From positions 372,001-436,000 of the forward strand of contig CAVYPC010000002.1 of the NCBI GenBank assembly GCA_963770315.1: a stretch of DNA of 64,000 nt, given 5' to 3'. The stretch is from VRUE01 sp963770315. Lineage in GTDB: Bacteria > Actinomycetota > Thermoleophilia > Solirubrobacterales > 70-9. Each line of letters begins with the position of its first letter. Within the stretch, counting starts at the first letter, position 1. Positions 8,301-16,348 of the stretch are shown here, one piece after another. Below the pieces are notes generated by a model, which was not told the DNA's origin, searched no databases, and saw only the letters and a program-made list of their open reading frames with translations. Made by a program: the position numbers and the translations under genes.

Positions 8301-9392
8301 AGCACGCTGATCGCCGAAGGCGTGCGGAACGTGCTGGGGGCGAGCAGGGACGCTTCGCGTACTTACTTCGTCTCGACCAAAGCGCTGAGCGGAGAAGAAG
8401 CAAACAGTCAAGGCGACAAAGCAAAAGCGAACCAGCCGAATCTCTTCCTGTACACGGCGGGAGCGGGAGGTGGCTCGACCACCTTCGTCGGGACGCTGGC
8501 GGGCGCCGACAAAGCAGCCGACACTGACCAGCCGCCGCGATCGCGGACGTCGCGGGTGAGCCCCGGCGGAGGCGACCTCGCCTTCGTCTCCCAGGCGCCG
8601 ATGACCGGCTATGACAACACCGACGCGGTCAGCGGGAAGACTGACGATGAGGTCTTCCTCTATGACGCAGGGGAAGCGAAGCTTCGCTGCATCTCCTGCA
8701 ACCCGAGCGGGGCGCGGCCAGTGGGGCGGGACCTGAACGAAGTTGGGCAGATCGAAGACTGGGTCGCGGGGCAGATCCCCGGCTGGACGAACGGGGCGCG
8801 CTTCTCGCACATCCTCTCCAACGACGGGCACCGCCTCTTCTTCGAAGCCGCCGACCCGCTCGTCCTGCGCGACACCAACAGCACGGTCGACATCTATGAG
8901 TGGGAGCGGGCGGGGGGCGAGGAAGAATGCGAGGAAGCGGGCGCCGAACTCTTCTCCAAAGCTGCGGGCGGCTGCATCAGCCTGATCTCTTCAGGGCAGA
9001 GCCCCAGCAACTCCGAACTGATTGACGCGGGCACCGAAGGTGCCGATGTCTTCTTCAAGACCCAAGCGAGCCTGCTGGTCCAGGATCCCGGCCTGATCGA
9101 TATCTATGACGCGCGGGAAAACGGCGGCCTTCCCCCGCCCCCCCCGCCTGGGGAACCATGCGAAGGCGAAGCCTGCCAGAGCCCGCCACCACCTCCCGAG
9201 GATTCCACGCCGGCCTCCTCTGCCACCGAGGTGAACGGCAACGTGCGCGAAGAAGGCAAAGCCGCCCGGCGCTGTGGGGCGGGCAAGCGCAAGGTCCAGC
9301 GCAAAGGCAAGGTCCATTGCGTGAGCAAGCACAAGCGAGCGCAGCGCCACCACCGAAAAGCTCACCGGCGACGCGGGGGGATGGCACGATGA
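5379..9392 (+). CDS. Large secreted NHL/WD40-like beta-propeller protein
   Basis: This 1337-residue exported protein has a signal peptide at residues 1-36 (ending GASAD). Residues about 40-340 are NHL-type repeats (LYVADSGNNRVDVF, GVAVDS, and a glycine-rich AGQF stretch). Residues about 370-620 contain two fibronectin III-like modules (YHFEYVD, RYRWRAFA, TTYHYRLAAVDP). A PDCRAYELVSP linker near residue 640 precedes a second, WD40/PD40-like propeller region. A proline run then leads to a strongly basic tail with two cysteines. Propellers of this kind bind glycans or proteins; no catalytic residues are evident. GAGGGG at 5371-5376 is close to the ATG, so translation might start at a nearby codon. 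The stop overlaps the next start as ATGA, indicating translational coupling. Confidence 0.85.
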   Translation: MDSVVWFWRRLAVGGLGGAAFSLLVCLGLFVSGASADVDVCSLGGVAGEAGACSEPKGVAVDSQDGLLYVADSGNNRVDVFDVGSGDFLLAFGWGVRSGAGAAQTCGPAATPPSTSCQTGLAGSGAGQLNEPKGIAVDNDATSAAFHDIYVFDGPNKRIERFHPSGEFVLSIGSAGGGAGQFESIRGLEVGLGGLVEVIDTAPAGSCPFGGDQFSKRVQKFTPAGALAEAPTPLTGTPCGQVQAFALDSSGDFYVGSDDVVGVIRKYHPDGTPFGSPYPINPSSNIRALAVNTAGDLFVGDNSERTTAIYRYGPAGALARVFYGDGTMQSSPISLAPFSNGDGDVFAASGGVEGKVTHVAEPPPGPVIFSFKSSSRAGSPPFAPEGEISNTKASLAAEINPEGKAATYHFEYVDEKTCEDDVTAEGAGHCFDDAKRAPAEAAEDQTVGSDFTLHLKKEEIGCPDPLNEAGEPESKCLSPKTRYRWRAFAINADGEGNGPVEGEPFETKPPLEFGQIFSIKVGTVEARLHGEVNPLGVPATGWFEYVDDATFNESGFEEATKIPNIAEEAPLDFGAAEGLIPGVVQLGSLTPGTTYHYRLAAVDPLIEPLFSEARTFTTFAKPPTPPPCANDGFRTGASAVLPDCRAYELVSPVEKNGGDIVPLGDADLTQGAADGQSITYAAYRSFAKAQSAPFVSQYLARRGEAGWENEAISPPREGQSFYDDLPLITSPYKLFSDDLCSGWVLSETEPVLAEGGLAGYPNLYRRDNCGAAAGSFEALTPTVPAEGDPNQFIPKPQAFSADGKYTVFTEEGKLNPTSEGGVICTKAQAESCTRQLYISHGGEVPQPVCILPDGAAITDPCSAGLVRALDGGVNERSDDAYQALSADGSRVFWTDSANGSSPGALYVRINPAQEQSLVEGGKCSEPAKACTLLISAAAAHFRSAAAEGSVVIYTVGTNLFEFDVDKALAEEAGASTLIAEGVRNVLGASRDASRTYFVSTKALSGEEANSQGDKAKANQPNLFLYTAGAGGGSTTFVGTLAGADKAADTDQPPRSRTSRVSPGGGDLAFVSQAPMTGYDNTDAVSGKTDDEVFLYDAGEAKLRCISCNPSGARPVGRDLNEVGQIEDWVAGQIPGWTNGARFSHILSNDGHRLFFEAADPLVLRDTNSTVDIYEWERAGGEEECEEAGAELFSKAAGGCISLISSGQSPSNSELIDAGTEGADVFFKTQASLLVQDPGLIDIYDARENGGLPPPPPPGEPCEGEACQSPPPPPEDSTPASSATEVNGNVREEGKAARRCGAGKRKVQRKGKVHCVSKHKRAQRHHRKAHRRRGGMAR

Positions 9393-12205
9393 AACGGCTA
9401 TTTGGCTCCCTGGTGCTCATTGCCGCGCTTGCGCTGCCCGCCAGCGCAAGCGCGGACTTCGGCTTCAAGACGCTCGAAGCGGGCTTCGTCGACACGGGGG
9501 GAGAAGCGGCGCTGCAGGCGGGTGCTCACCCCTTCGGCTTCACCGCGACTCTGGCGGTGAACACGGTCGGCATCGGCGAAGAAGGGAAAGAACTGCCCAC
9601 GGGTGAACTCGAGGATCTCAAGATCGCCTCGCCGGCGGGCCTGGCCGCGGATCCCACTGCTGTCCCGCGCTGCCCGACGGCCACCTTCATCATCGTCGTC
9701 ACCGGCGATGGTGTCTGCCCCGATGAAACCGCCGTGGGGGTGACCAAAGTCAACGTCTCCTTCGTCCCCGAGCTCCCCGAAACGGAATATGAATTCTCAC
9801 CCGCCGTCTACAACCTGCCGCCGCCCCCCGGGGTTGTGGCGAGGTTTGGCTTCGCCGTCGTCAACGTGCCCGTCATCATCGATGTTGGCGTCACCCCCGA
9901 TCCCCCCTACCGTGGCCTGGCCTCGTTGACGAACATCTCCAATTTCGTCCAGTTCTTTGGTTCCACGACCACCCTCTGGGGAAACCCTTCCGCCTCCGTT
10001 CACGACACCGAACGGGGGATTTGCGCGGAAGACAAAGGGAGCATGACCTGTCCGGTGGAAGCGCTCAAAAAACCCTTCCTGACGGCGCCGCGCAGCTGCA
10101 CCGGGCCGCTTGTCACCGACTTCCGGGGGCAGGCATGGAACAGCGGCGAGAAAACGGAAGGCAGCGCCATCACTCCACCCGGGATGAACGGCTGCGCGCG
10201 ACTCGGCTTCGGGCCACGTCTGGATGCTCAGCCCACCAACCATTCCGCCGAGGGCCCCAGCGGCTTTGACTTCAACCTCGATATAGAGGACGAAGGCTTG
10301 ACCAACCCCGAAGGCCTCGCTGCGTCTGACATCAAGAAAGCCGTCGTCACCCTGCCGGCGGGGGTCACTGCCAACCCGTCTGTCGCCGAAGGCCTCACCA
10401 CCTGCTCTCCGCAAGATCTCGAAAGGGAGACCGTCGCTTCCCAGCCGGGCGAAGGCTGCCCGCAGGCCTCCAAGGTAGGGACGGCAGAAGTGCAGACGCC
10501 GATCCTGGAAGGGACGATCCTGCGGGGAGAAATCTTCATCGCCAGCCCCGACGATCCGGCGACGCCTGGGCCGGGAGCCGAGAACCCCTTCGATTCCCTG
10601 CTCGCCCTCTATCTGGTGGTCAAGGACCCGGGTCTCGGGGTGATCGTCAAGCAGGCAACCAAGATAGAACCCGATTCGAAGACCGGGCAGCTGATCGCCA
10701 CCATGGACGACCTGCCCCAGTTCCCCCTCGGCCATGTCAGCCTGCACTTCCGCGAGGGCGGCCGCAGCCCGCTGATCACCCCGCCAACCTGCGGCACCTA
10801 CACCACCCAGGCCCTCTTCTACCCCTGGGCGGATCCCGAAAACCCGCTCCCCACCACGTCTGACTTTCAGATCACCCGGGGCGTCGGCGCCGGCCCCTGC
10901 CCCCCCGCCGGAGCCCAGCCGTTCGATCCGGGCTTCGGGGCCGGCACCACCAGCAACGACGCCGGGCAGTACTCCCCCTTCAACATGCGCCTCACCCGCC
11001 GCGACGGCGACCAGGACCTGACCAAGTTCTCGACCACCCTGCCACCGGGGCTCGCGGCGAAGCTAGCGGGCGTCTCCAGGTGCCCCGACGCGGCGATCGC
11101 CCTGGCCAAGACGAAGACTGGAAAGGAAGAGGTCGCCTCTCCGAGCTGCCCACCGAACTCACGGATCGGCCGCACCGTGGCTGGGGCGGGGGTCGGATCT
11201 GAGCTCACCTACGTGCCCGGCAGCGTTTACCTGGCCGGCCCCTACAACGGTGCGCCGTTCAGCGTGGTGGCGATCGTCCCCGCCGTGGCCGGCCCCTTCG
11301 ACGTCGGCAACGTCGTCGTCCGCCTCGCCCTGCGAATCAATCCCAAAACGACGGTGGCGACCGTGGACGGCGCTGCCTCGGACCCGATCCCCCATATCCT
11401 CGCCGGCATCCCCTTGCGGGTACGGGACATCCGCGCTTACGTCGATCGCCCCCAGTTCACCTTCAACCCGACCAACTGCGACCCATTTGCCGTCGGGGCT
11501 GAGCTCTGGGGCGGGGGCGCCGATCCCTTCAGCAGCGCCGACGACGCCCCGGTGCCTCGATCGGCCCGCTTCCGGGCCGCCAACTGCGCCAGTCTCGGCT
11601 TCAAGCCGAGCCTCGACTTGCGCCTGAACGGAGGGACCAGGCGCGGTGGGCACCCGGCGCTGCGGGCCACGGTCACGCCGCGCCCCGGCGACGCCAACTT
11701 CTCTGACGCGGTCGTCACCCTGCCTCGCTCGGCCTTCCTCGATCAAAGCCACATCAGAACGATCTGCACCCGCGTGCAGTTCGCTGCCAACGCTTGCCCC
11801 GCGGCGGCGATCTACGGCTTTGCCAAGGCGATCACGCCGATTCTCGACGAACCCATCGAAGGCCCGGTCTACCTGCGCTCCTCAAACCACAAGCTGCCCG
11901 ATCTGGTGGCCGCCCTCAAAGGCCCTCCCTCGGCACCCGTCAACGCCGAACTCATCGGCCGCATCGACTCCCACAAAGGCGGCATCCGCTCGAGCTTCGA
12001 AGCGATCCCCGACATCCCGGTCTCCAGCTTCGTGCTCACCATGCGGGGCGGCAACAAGGGGCTGATCGTCAACTCGCGCAACCTCTGCGCGAACAAGTCA
12101 CGCGCAATTGCGCGCTTCACTGGGCAAAACGGGCGCCATTATGACTTCGAGCCACTGGTGCGGGCTACGAAGTGCAAGCATTCCCATGCTAGAAAGGCTC
12201 GTTAA
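9389..12205 (+). CDS. Large secreted protein coupled to the propeller protein
   Basis: This 938-residue protein starts at ATG 9389, overlapping the previous stop by four bases. A much longer upstream frame is just read-through of the neighbour. The signal peptide is MKRLFGS followed by a hydrophobic core and ASASADF. The mature part is beta-rich and consists of related modules containing recurring TLP, CP and GPVYL-type phrases, for example VVTLPAGVTANPS, STTLPPGLAAK and VVTLPRSAF, with paired cysteines in each. The C-terminus is short and basic (KCKHSHARKAR), as in the partner protein. Co-production suggests the two act together at the cell surface or matrix. Function unknown. It is convergent with the regulator array, with only nine bases between the stop codons. 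Confidence 0.8.
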   Translation: MKRLFGSLVLIAALALPASASADFGFKTLEAGFVDTGGEAALQAGAHPFGFTATLAVNTVGIGEEGKELPTGELEDLKIASPAGLAADPTAVPRCPTATFIIVVTGDGVCPDETAVGVTKVNVSFVPELPETEYEFSPAVYNLPPPPGVVARFGFAVVNVPVIIDVGVTPDPPYRGLASLTNISNFVQFFGSTTTLWGNPSASVHDTERGICAEDKGSMTCPVEALKKPFLTAPRSCTGPLVTDFRGQAWNSGEKTEGSAITPPGMNGCARLGFGPRLDAQPTNHSAEGPSGFDFNLDIEDEGLTNPEGLAASDIKKAVVTLPAGVTANPSVAEGLTTCSPQDLERETVASQPGEGCPQASKVGTAEVQTPILEGTILRGEIFIASPDDPATPGPGAENPFDSLLALYLVVKDPGLGVIVKQATKIEPDSKTGQLIATMDDLPQFPLGHVSLHFREGGRSPLITPPTCGTYTTQALFYPWADPENPLPTTSDFQITRGVGAGPCPPAGAQPFDPGFGAGTTSNDAGQYSPFNMRLTRRDGDQDLTKFSTTLPPGLAAKLAGVSRCPDAAIALAKTKTGKEEVASPSCPPNSRIGRTVAGAGVGSELTYVPGSVYLAGPYNGAPFSVVAIVPAVAGPFDVGNVVVRLALRINPKTTVATVDGAASDPIPHILAGIPLRVRDIRAYVDRPQFTFNPTNCDPFAVGAELWGGGADPFSSADDAPVPRSARFRAANCASLGFKPSLDLRLNGGTRRGGHPALRATVTPRPGDANFSDAVVTLPRSAFLDQSHIRTICTRVQFAANACPAAAIYGFAKAITPILDEPIEGPVYLRSSNHKLPDLVAALKGPPSAPVNAELIGRIDSHKGGIRSSFEAIPDIPVSSFVLTMRGGNKGLIVNSRNLCANKSRAIARFTGQNGRHYDFEPLVRATKCKHSHARKAR

Positions 12206-12214
12206 TCAGGAAAT

Positions 12215-13213
12215 CTATAGCGCTTGAGGACGCGGCGTATTGCCGGACAGTGCCTCGTAGAGGCCGTCGAGGAGCGACCGTGCAAAGCGCCCGTCACCGC
12301 CGATCTCGAGCGCGCTGCGGTCGTTGTCGATCATCGCCCGCAGCCATGCCGAAGCCGGTCCCAGCGCCCAGGCGTCGGGGTGGCCCTGCAGCCGGGTGGC
12401 GCAGGAGACGACCCGGCCTTCCCGCACCTCGATCATCGCACCGGAGAGGCGGTGCTGACCGCTGTCGGGGAAGGTCACACCCATGCGGCAGGAACCGCTG
12501 GTATCGCTCGGCAGGCGCAGCAGTGGCGTCGCGAGAAGGAAGGCGGCCTCCGCGTCGTGGCGACCGAGCGGCGAGGTCAGCGCCGGCCGGTGCCGGCACT
12601 CCCAGCGGGCGGCTGCGGCGATCGGTGCGATCCCCCGGCGACCCCATTCGCTGACGGCGTAGGCGGTGCCCCTGCCGTTGCTGGGCTGGGCGACGACCTG
12701 ATCGGCGAGCCGCATCGCCGCCAGCCGGCGCTCGAGCGCCGGATAGCTGAGATTGGCGATGATCCTGTCCATATCGGTTAGCGAGAGCGGCCGCGCCGCC
12801 AGCGCGCGAAGCATCTTGGTGGACCAGCCCTCGACCAGCGACTTGATCGCTGCCTTGGCGGCGTTGTCGCGAAGGCTCAGGGAGCCGGCCGGCGCGACGC
12901 CGAGCCACCGTTCGAGTGCATCGATCACGAAGAGCAGGTCGCGACCCGCCCCGGTGAGCTCGTACTCGAGCACTTCCGGAGAGCGGTTGCGGCGCCCTTT
13001 TGCGATCGCGCCGACGGCGACCAGTTGCTTCAGGCGCGCGCGCAGCGTCGTCTGCGCCGGCAAGTCGGTGTCGCGGCGGAGTTCCGCCTGCTGTTTGGGC
13101 TTCTCCGCCAGGGCTTGGAGGACGGCGACATTGAGCGGCGCAGCGAGCAGCACAAGGGTCTGCGCCCCGGAGCGCGCCCCGTTCCCGCCCCCGTTGACCG
13201 TATCGCCAGTCAA
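12215..13213 (-). CDS. Double winged-helix regulator, array member 1
   Basis: This 332-residue protein starts at TTG (13211-13213); no good ribosome site is visible, so the start is tentative. Residues about 17-85 form a first winged helix of HxlR/PadR-like type (GAQTLVLLAAPLNVAVLQAL, then LEYELTGAG wing). Residues about 115-190 form a second one (SLVEGWSTKMLRALAARPLSLTDMD by position, written here in part). The last 110 residues resemble an SCP2-like sterol-carrier fold (SGSCRMG, EVREGRVVSC, AWALGPASAWLRAMID). Such fusions in Actinobacteria are thought to sense hydrophobic ligands, but that is inference. It is one of four paralogues in a row, all on the minus strand. A shared 19-bp element lies just upstream. 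Confidence 0.75.
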   Translation of the reverse strand: MTGDTVNGGGNGARSGAQTLVLLAAPLNVAVLQALAEKPKQQAELRRDTDLPAQTTLRARLKQLVAVGAIAKGRRNRSPEVLEYELTGAGRDLLFVIDALERWLGVAPAGSLSLRDNAAKAAIKSLVEGWSTKMLRALAARPLSLTDMDRIIANLSYPALERRLAAMRLADQVVAQPSNGRGTAYAVSEWGRRGIAPIAAAARWECRHRPALTSPLGRHDAEAAFLLATPLLRLPSDTSGSCRMGVTFPDSGQHRLSGAMIEVREGRVVSCATRLQGHPDAWALGPASAWLRAMIDNDRSALEIGGDGRFARSLLDGLYEALSGNTPRPQAL

Positions 13214-13228
13214 GCTGAGCCATTATGG

Positions 13229-13247
13229 CATTAATAAGTTTTATTTG
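13229..13247. promoter_or_regulatory. Shared 19-bp AT-rich element, copy 1
   Basis: CATTAATAAGTTTTATTTG sits just upstream of regulator 1 and overlaps the 3' end of regulator 2. It differs from the element upstream of regulator 2 (14276-14294) at only two positions. It could be the promoter -10 zone or the binding site of the array's own proteins. Confidence 0.55.
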
Positions 13248-14236
13248 AGAACAGAGCGAGATCGATCGCCGGGTTGAAGCGGAGACTCAGCTGACCGGAC
13301 TGCGAACAGCACGTGGTGAACGCGGTCGAAGACCGTTTCGGGCAGCTCCCGGGCTCCGGTTATCCGCATGCCCTCGCTCTCCGCATCGATCAGTGTGCAG
13401 AACCAGCTGTCGATGGGGCCTGACACGCATGCATCGGGTGCCTGCCGCGGGTGAACGGAACCAAGGGCGACGCGACCGCTTCGGACCTCGAGCAGGCCCA
13501 GAAGACAGCCGTCTCTCTCGTTATTTGGGGCCTCCGCGGCGAGCTGGCACGAGCCGGACACCCTCGGCGGGATGTCGAGCATCGGCGCGACCAGCTGCAG
13601 GGCGCCGTCGATGTCCACCCGGCGCATCGGGGCGGCGCCGTCGGCGCGGTTGCGGTGCTCCCAGCGAGCCGCGAACATCAGCGGCACGACGCTCCGCCGC
13701 AGCCACTCGGTCACCGCATACGGAGTACCGCGGCCGCCGCGGGTTCCGATCTCGAGCTGCTCGGCGAAGCGCATCGTTTCGAGACAGCGCTCGATGGCGG
13801 GGTAGCCGGCGACGGAGATCCGCTTGTCCAGCTCGGTAAGGGTGAGGGGTTCGGCGGCGAGGCAGGTGAGCACGGTTGCGCACCAGCTGTCAACGAGTCC
13901 TTTGATCGCCACCTTGGCGCGGTCGCTGCCGAGCTCGAGCGGCTCCTCCGGGCCGCCGGCGAGCCAGCGTTCGATGCTCTCGGCGACGGTGAGGAGCTCG
14001 TGTCCGCAATCGGTCAGCTCGTATTCGAGGGCCCCTGGGAAGGAGTTGAGCCTTCGCTTGACTATCGCCCCAGTTGCCTCCAGCGCGTTGAGGTGGTTGC
14101 GCAGGGTGCTCTGCGCGGGAGAGCCGGCGTCGCGTCGCAGGTCGAGGCGGCCCTTGGCGCTCTCCTCGAGCGATCGCAGTATGAGGAAGTTTCGGGGAGC
14201 CCCCAGCAGTGTCAGGGCTTGTGCACCAGCCCGCAC
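13241..14236 (-). CDS. Double winged-helix regulator, array member 2
   Basis: This 331-residue protein starts at GTG (14234-14236), supported by GGAGAG a few bases upstream and by alignment of MRAGAQALTLL with member 4. It shares with its neighbours a first winged helix (residues 5-80), a second winged helix (about 110-185, LTELDKRISVAGYPAIERCLETM region) and the C-terminal SCP2-like section (SGSCQLAAEAP, LLEVRSGRVALG, DSWFCTLIDAES). Member 1 lies downstream with 27 bases between, so a common transcript is possible. The shared AT-rich element lies 40 bases upstream. Confidence 0.75.
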   Translation of the reverse strand: MRAGAQALTLLGAPRNFLILRSLEESAKGRLDLRRDAGSPAQSTLRNHLNALEATGAIVKRRLNSFPGALEYELTDCGHELLTVAESIERWLAGGPEEPLELGSDRAKVAIKGLVDSWCATVLTCLAAEPLTLTELDKRISVAGYPAIERCLETMRFAEQLEIGTRGGRGTPYAVTEWLRRSVVPLMFAARWEHRNRADGAAPMRRVDIDGALQLVAPMLDIPPRVSGSCQLAAEAPNNERDGCLLGLLEVRSGRVALGSVHPRQAPDACVSGPIDSWFCTLIDAESEGMRITGARELPETVFDRVHHVLFAVRSAESPLQPGDRSRSVLK

Positions 14237-14275
14237 GCACTCTCCATTCCGAGACGATTATGAAAACCATCATGA

Positions 14276-14294
14276 CATTACTAAGTTTTATTCG
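14276..14294. promoter_or_regulatory. Shared 19-bp AT-rich element, copy 2
   Basis: CATTACTAAGTTTTATTCG lies upstream of regulator 2, matching 17 of 19 bases of the copy at 13229-13247. Its conserved position relative to two paralogous genes suggests regulatory use or inheritance with the gene duplication. Confidence 0.55.
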
Positions 14295-14324
14295 GGAATG
14301 GCGCGGTCCCTCGAGGCCGGGGCC

Positions 14325-15329
14325 TCAGGACACCTGGACCCCGAACAGGGTCTGGTGAAGCTCGTAGAGCAGCTGGCCGGCGAGCTGTTGCTCGCCGCCG
14401 GAGCTGACTCGTTTCACATCGGCCTCGATCAGGGTGTCGAGCCAGTCGCCGGCGGGGGCGGAAGCCCAGGCATCCGCGCCCTCGTCGAGGCGCGGCTCGC
14501 AGGAGACGACCGATCCCTTTTCCACCAACGCCGTGACGCCAGCCGGGTTGGGGATCACGTCCTCGTCCAGCTCCACCGCCAGGGAGCAGGTGCCCGAGAG
14601 CCTCGGCGGCAGCTCGAGCAGTCGCAGGGTGAGCAGGAAGCCCGCCTCGACGTCGAGGGCCGCGATCGGTGCGGTATCTCCGGGCGGGAAGCGGTGCTCG
14701 AGCCGCGCCGCGGCGGCGAGCGGAGCGATTCCTTCGCGAAGCCAGTCGGTGGCGGTGTAGCGGATCTCGCCGCCGCTGGCGGGGAGGGCGTCGAGCAGGC
14801 CGGCGCCCTCCATCTCCTCGATCTGGAACTCGACGATGTCGTAGCTCAGAGTGCCGACGATCTCGGTCGCCTCGGCGACCGTGAGCGGTTCCCTCGCGAT
14901 GGCGTGCATCACCGTCGACGACCAGCCGCTGAGGAGCGCCGACAACGGCGGCCCGGCCTCGGGGCCGAGCTCCAGCGGCCCCTCGGGGCAGTTGTTCAGC
15001 CAGCGTTCCAGGACGAAGCCGACGAAGAGCAGCCCATGCCCCGCGGGCGAGGCCCGCAGCGATGTATCCCACTCGATCGGCGCGTCCGGGTCGGCGTCCG
15101 GGTCGGTCGGTTCGACCAGGTAAGGGTCGGCGATGATCTCGAGGGCGACGGGATCGTCGGGATCGGGGAGCTCGGCCTCGTCCAGCAGCTCCACGCCCGT
15201 TGCGGCTTCGGCCAGTAGTTTCAGCAGGATGCCGCGCTCCATCGGACTGACGAGGTAGAGCAGCGTCAGTGCTCCGGCGCGCGCCTTGAACCCTCCCTCT
15301 TCGACTCGGCTTTCAAGTGTCTCGGTCAA
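14325..15329 (-). CDS. Double winged-helix regulator, array member 3
   Basis: This 334-residue protein starts at TTG 15329 and overlaps the stop of member 4 as TTGA, so the two are translationally coupled. The first winged helix is degraded: its recognition region is replaced by an acidic, proline-rich insertion (about residues 50-90, PDPDDPVAL and PTDPDADPDAP). The second winged helix (LTVAEATEIVGTLSYDIVEFQ region) and the SCP2-like C-terminus (SGTCSLAVELDED, GDWLDTLIEAD) are intact. This may make it a modulator or heterodimer partner instead of an independent DNA binder, which is inference. Confidence 0.75.
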   Translation of the reverse strand: MTETLESRVEEGGFKARAGALTLLYLVSPMERGILLKLLAEAATGVELLDEAELPDPDDPVALEIIADPYLVEPTDPDADPDAPIEWDTSLRASPAGHGLLFVGFVLERWLNNCPEGPLELGPEAGPPLSALLSGWSSTVMHAIAREPLTVAEATEIVGTLSYDIVEFQIEEMEGAGLLDALPASGGEIRYTATDWLREGIAPLAAAARLEHRFPPGDTAPIAALDVEAGFLLTLRLLELPPRLSGTCSLAVELDEDVIPNPAGVTALVEKGSVVSCEPRLDEGADAWASAPAGDWLDTLIEADVKRVSSGGEQQLAGQLLYELHQTLFGVQVS

Positions 15330-16174
15330 CGCTCAGATACCGGAATGCCGAACAGGGTTTTGTGCAGGGCGTCGACCAGGGCACGGGCAAGCCAGCGGTC
15401 GCCGCCGGACCGTACCCGCTTCGCGTCGGGCTCGATCACCGTGTCGAGCCAATCGCTGGCGGAGGCAGCGGCCCACGCGTCGGCCTTCTCGTCGAGGCCC
15501 GCCGCGCAGGAGACGATACGCCCCTGCTCGATGCGCGCGGTGACGCCCGTCAGGCTGGCGCTCTCGTCCTCCGCCAGGTTCAGACCCAGCGAGCAACTGC
15601 CGGAGAGCTCCTTGGGCAGTTTGAGCAACGGCAGGCTGAGCCGGAAGCCGGCCTCCACGTCGAGGGCGTCGATCGGCGCCATGTTCTCGTGTGGGGTGCG
15701 CCGCTCGAGGCGGGCCGAGGCGATCAACGGAGCGATCCCAGCACGCAGCCAGTCGGTGGCCGCGTAGATCGTTTCGCCGCCCTCGACCGGCAGGGCCTCG
15801 ACCTGCCCGGCACTCCGCATCGCCGCGATGTGACGCTTCAACCCGCGACGACCCTGGTTCTCGACCGTCTGCCGCAGCTCGAGCATCGTGAGCGGTTCGC
15901 GGGCGAGCGCGTGCACCACGGTCGCCGACCAGCCTTCGGCCAGCGCAGCGACGGCTCTCTCCGCTTCCGGGCTGTCGAATGGCACCGGGCCCTGTGGCGC
16001 GCTCTGCAGCCAGCGCTCGGTGACGAAGCCGGTGAAGAGCCCTTCCCGGCCCCCGGAGGTGACCCGGTATTCGCGCCCCGGCCCCACCTTGAGGGGATGC
16101 TCGAGCATCTGTCGCAGGATTCCGCGGTTGATCGGGTCCGCGGCCATCAGCAACGCCTGCGCGCCCGCGCGCAT
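15326..16174 (-). CDS. Double winged-helix regulator, array member 4 (array lead gene)
   Basis: The start is set at ATG 16174 (282 residues) because AGGAG lies eight bases upstream and the N-terminus MRAGAQALL aligns with member 2. An upstream GTG at 16228 has no ribosome site. The first winged helix is short (residues 1-65, KVGPGREYRVTSGG wing). The second spans about 85-160 (LTMLELRQTVENQG), and an SCP2-like C-terminus covers about 190-280 (SGSCSLGLNLAED, SDWLDTVIEPDAK). It heads the minus-strand array and is divergent from the pilus locus across about 170 bases, so it might sense a ligand and regulate either side. Confidence 0.75.
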   Translation of the reverse strand: MRAGAQALLMAADPINRGILRQMLEHPLKVGPGREYRVTSGGREGLFTGFVTERWLQSAPQGPVPFDSPEAERAVAALAEGWSATVVHALAREPLTMLELRQTVENQGRRGLKRHIAAMRSAGQVEALPVEGGETIYAATDWLRAGIAPLIASARLERRTPHENMAPIDALDVEAGFRLSLPLLKLPKELSGSCSLGLNLAEDESASLTGVTARIEQGRIVSCAAGLDEKADAWAAASASDWLDTVIEPDAKRVRSGGDRWLARALVDALHKTLFGIPVSER

Positions 16175-16348
16175 CCTGTTTCTCCTCGCGCTGAAATCGC
16201 CTCCCAACACGCCAATGGATTGTGCCACGTGAAGTCTTTTAAGGGAACCAAGTGGGTCTTTCGGCTCGATTTGGGCGCGATCCTGCGGGTCGGAGCGTGC
16301 CGGGACTCAAGCCTGAGGCCCTTGTTGTCGAGCTAGATAAGCGAACGT

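Noticed and set aside
16175..16228. Upstream GTG start for regulator array member 4
   Set aside because: It lacks a ribosome site, whereas ATG 16174 has AGGAG at good spacing and aligns with the paralogue.
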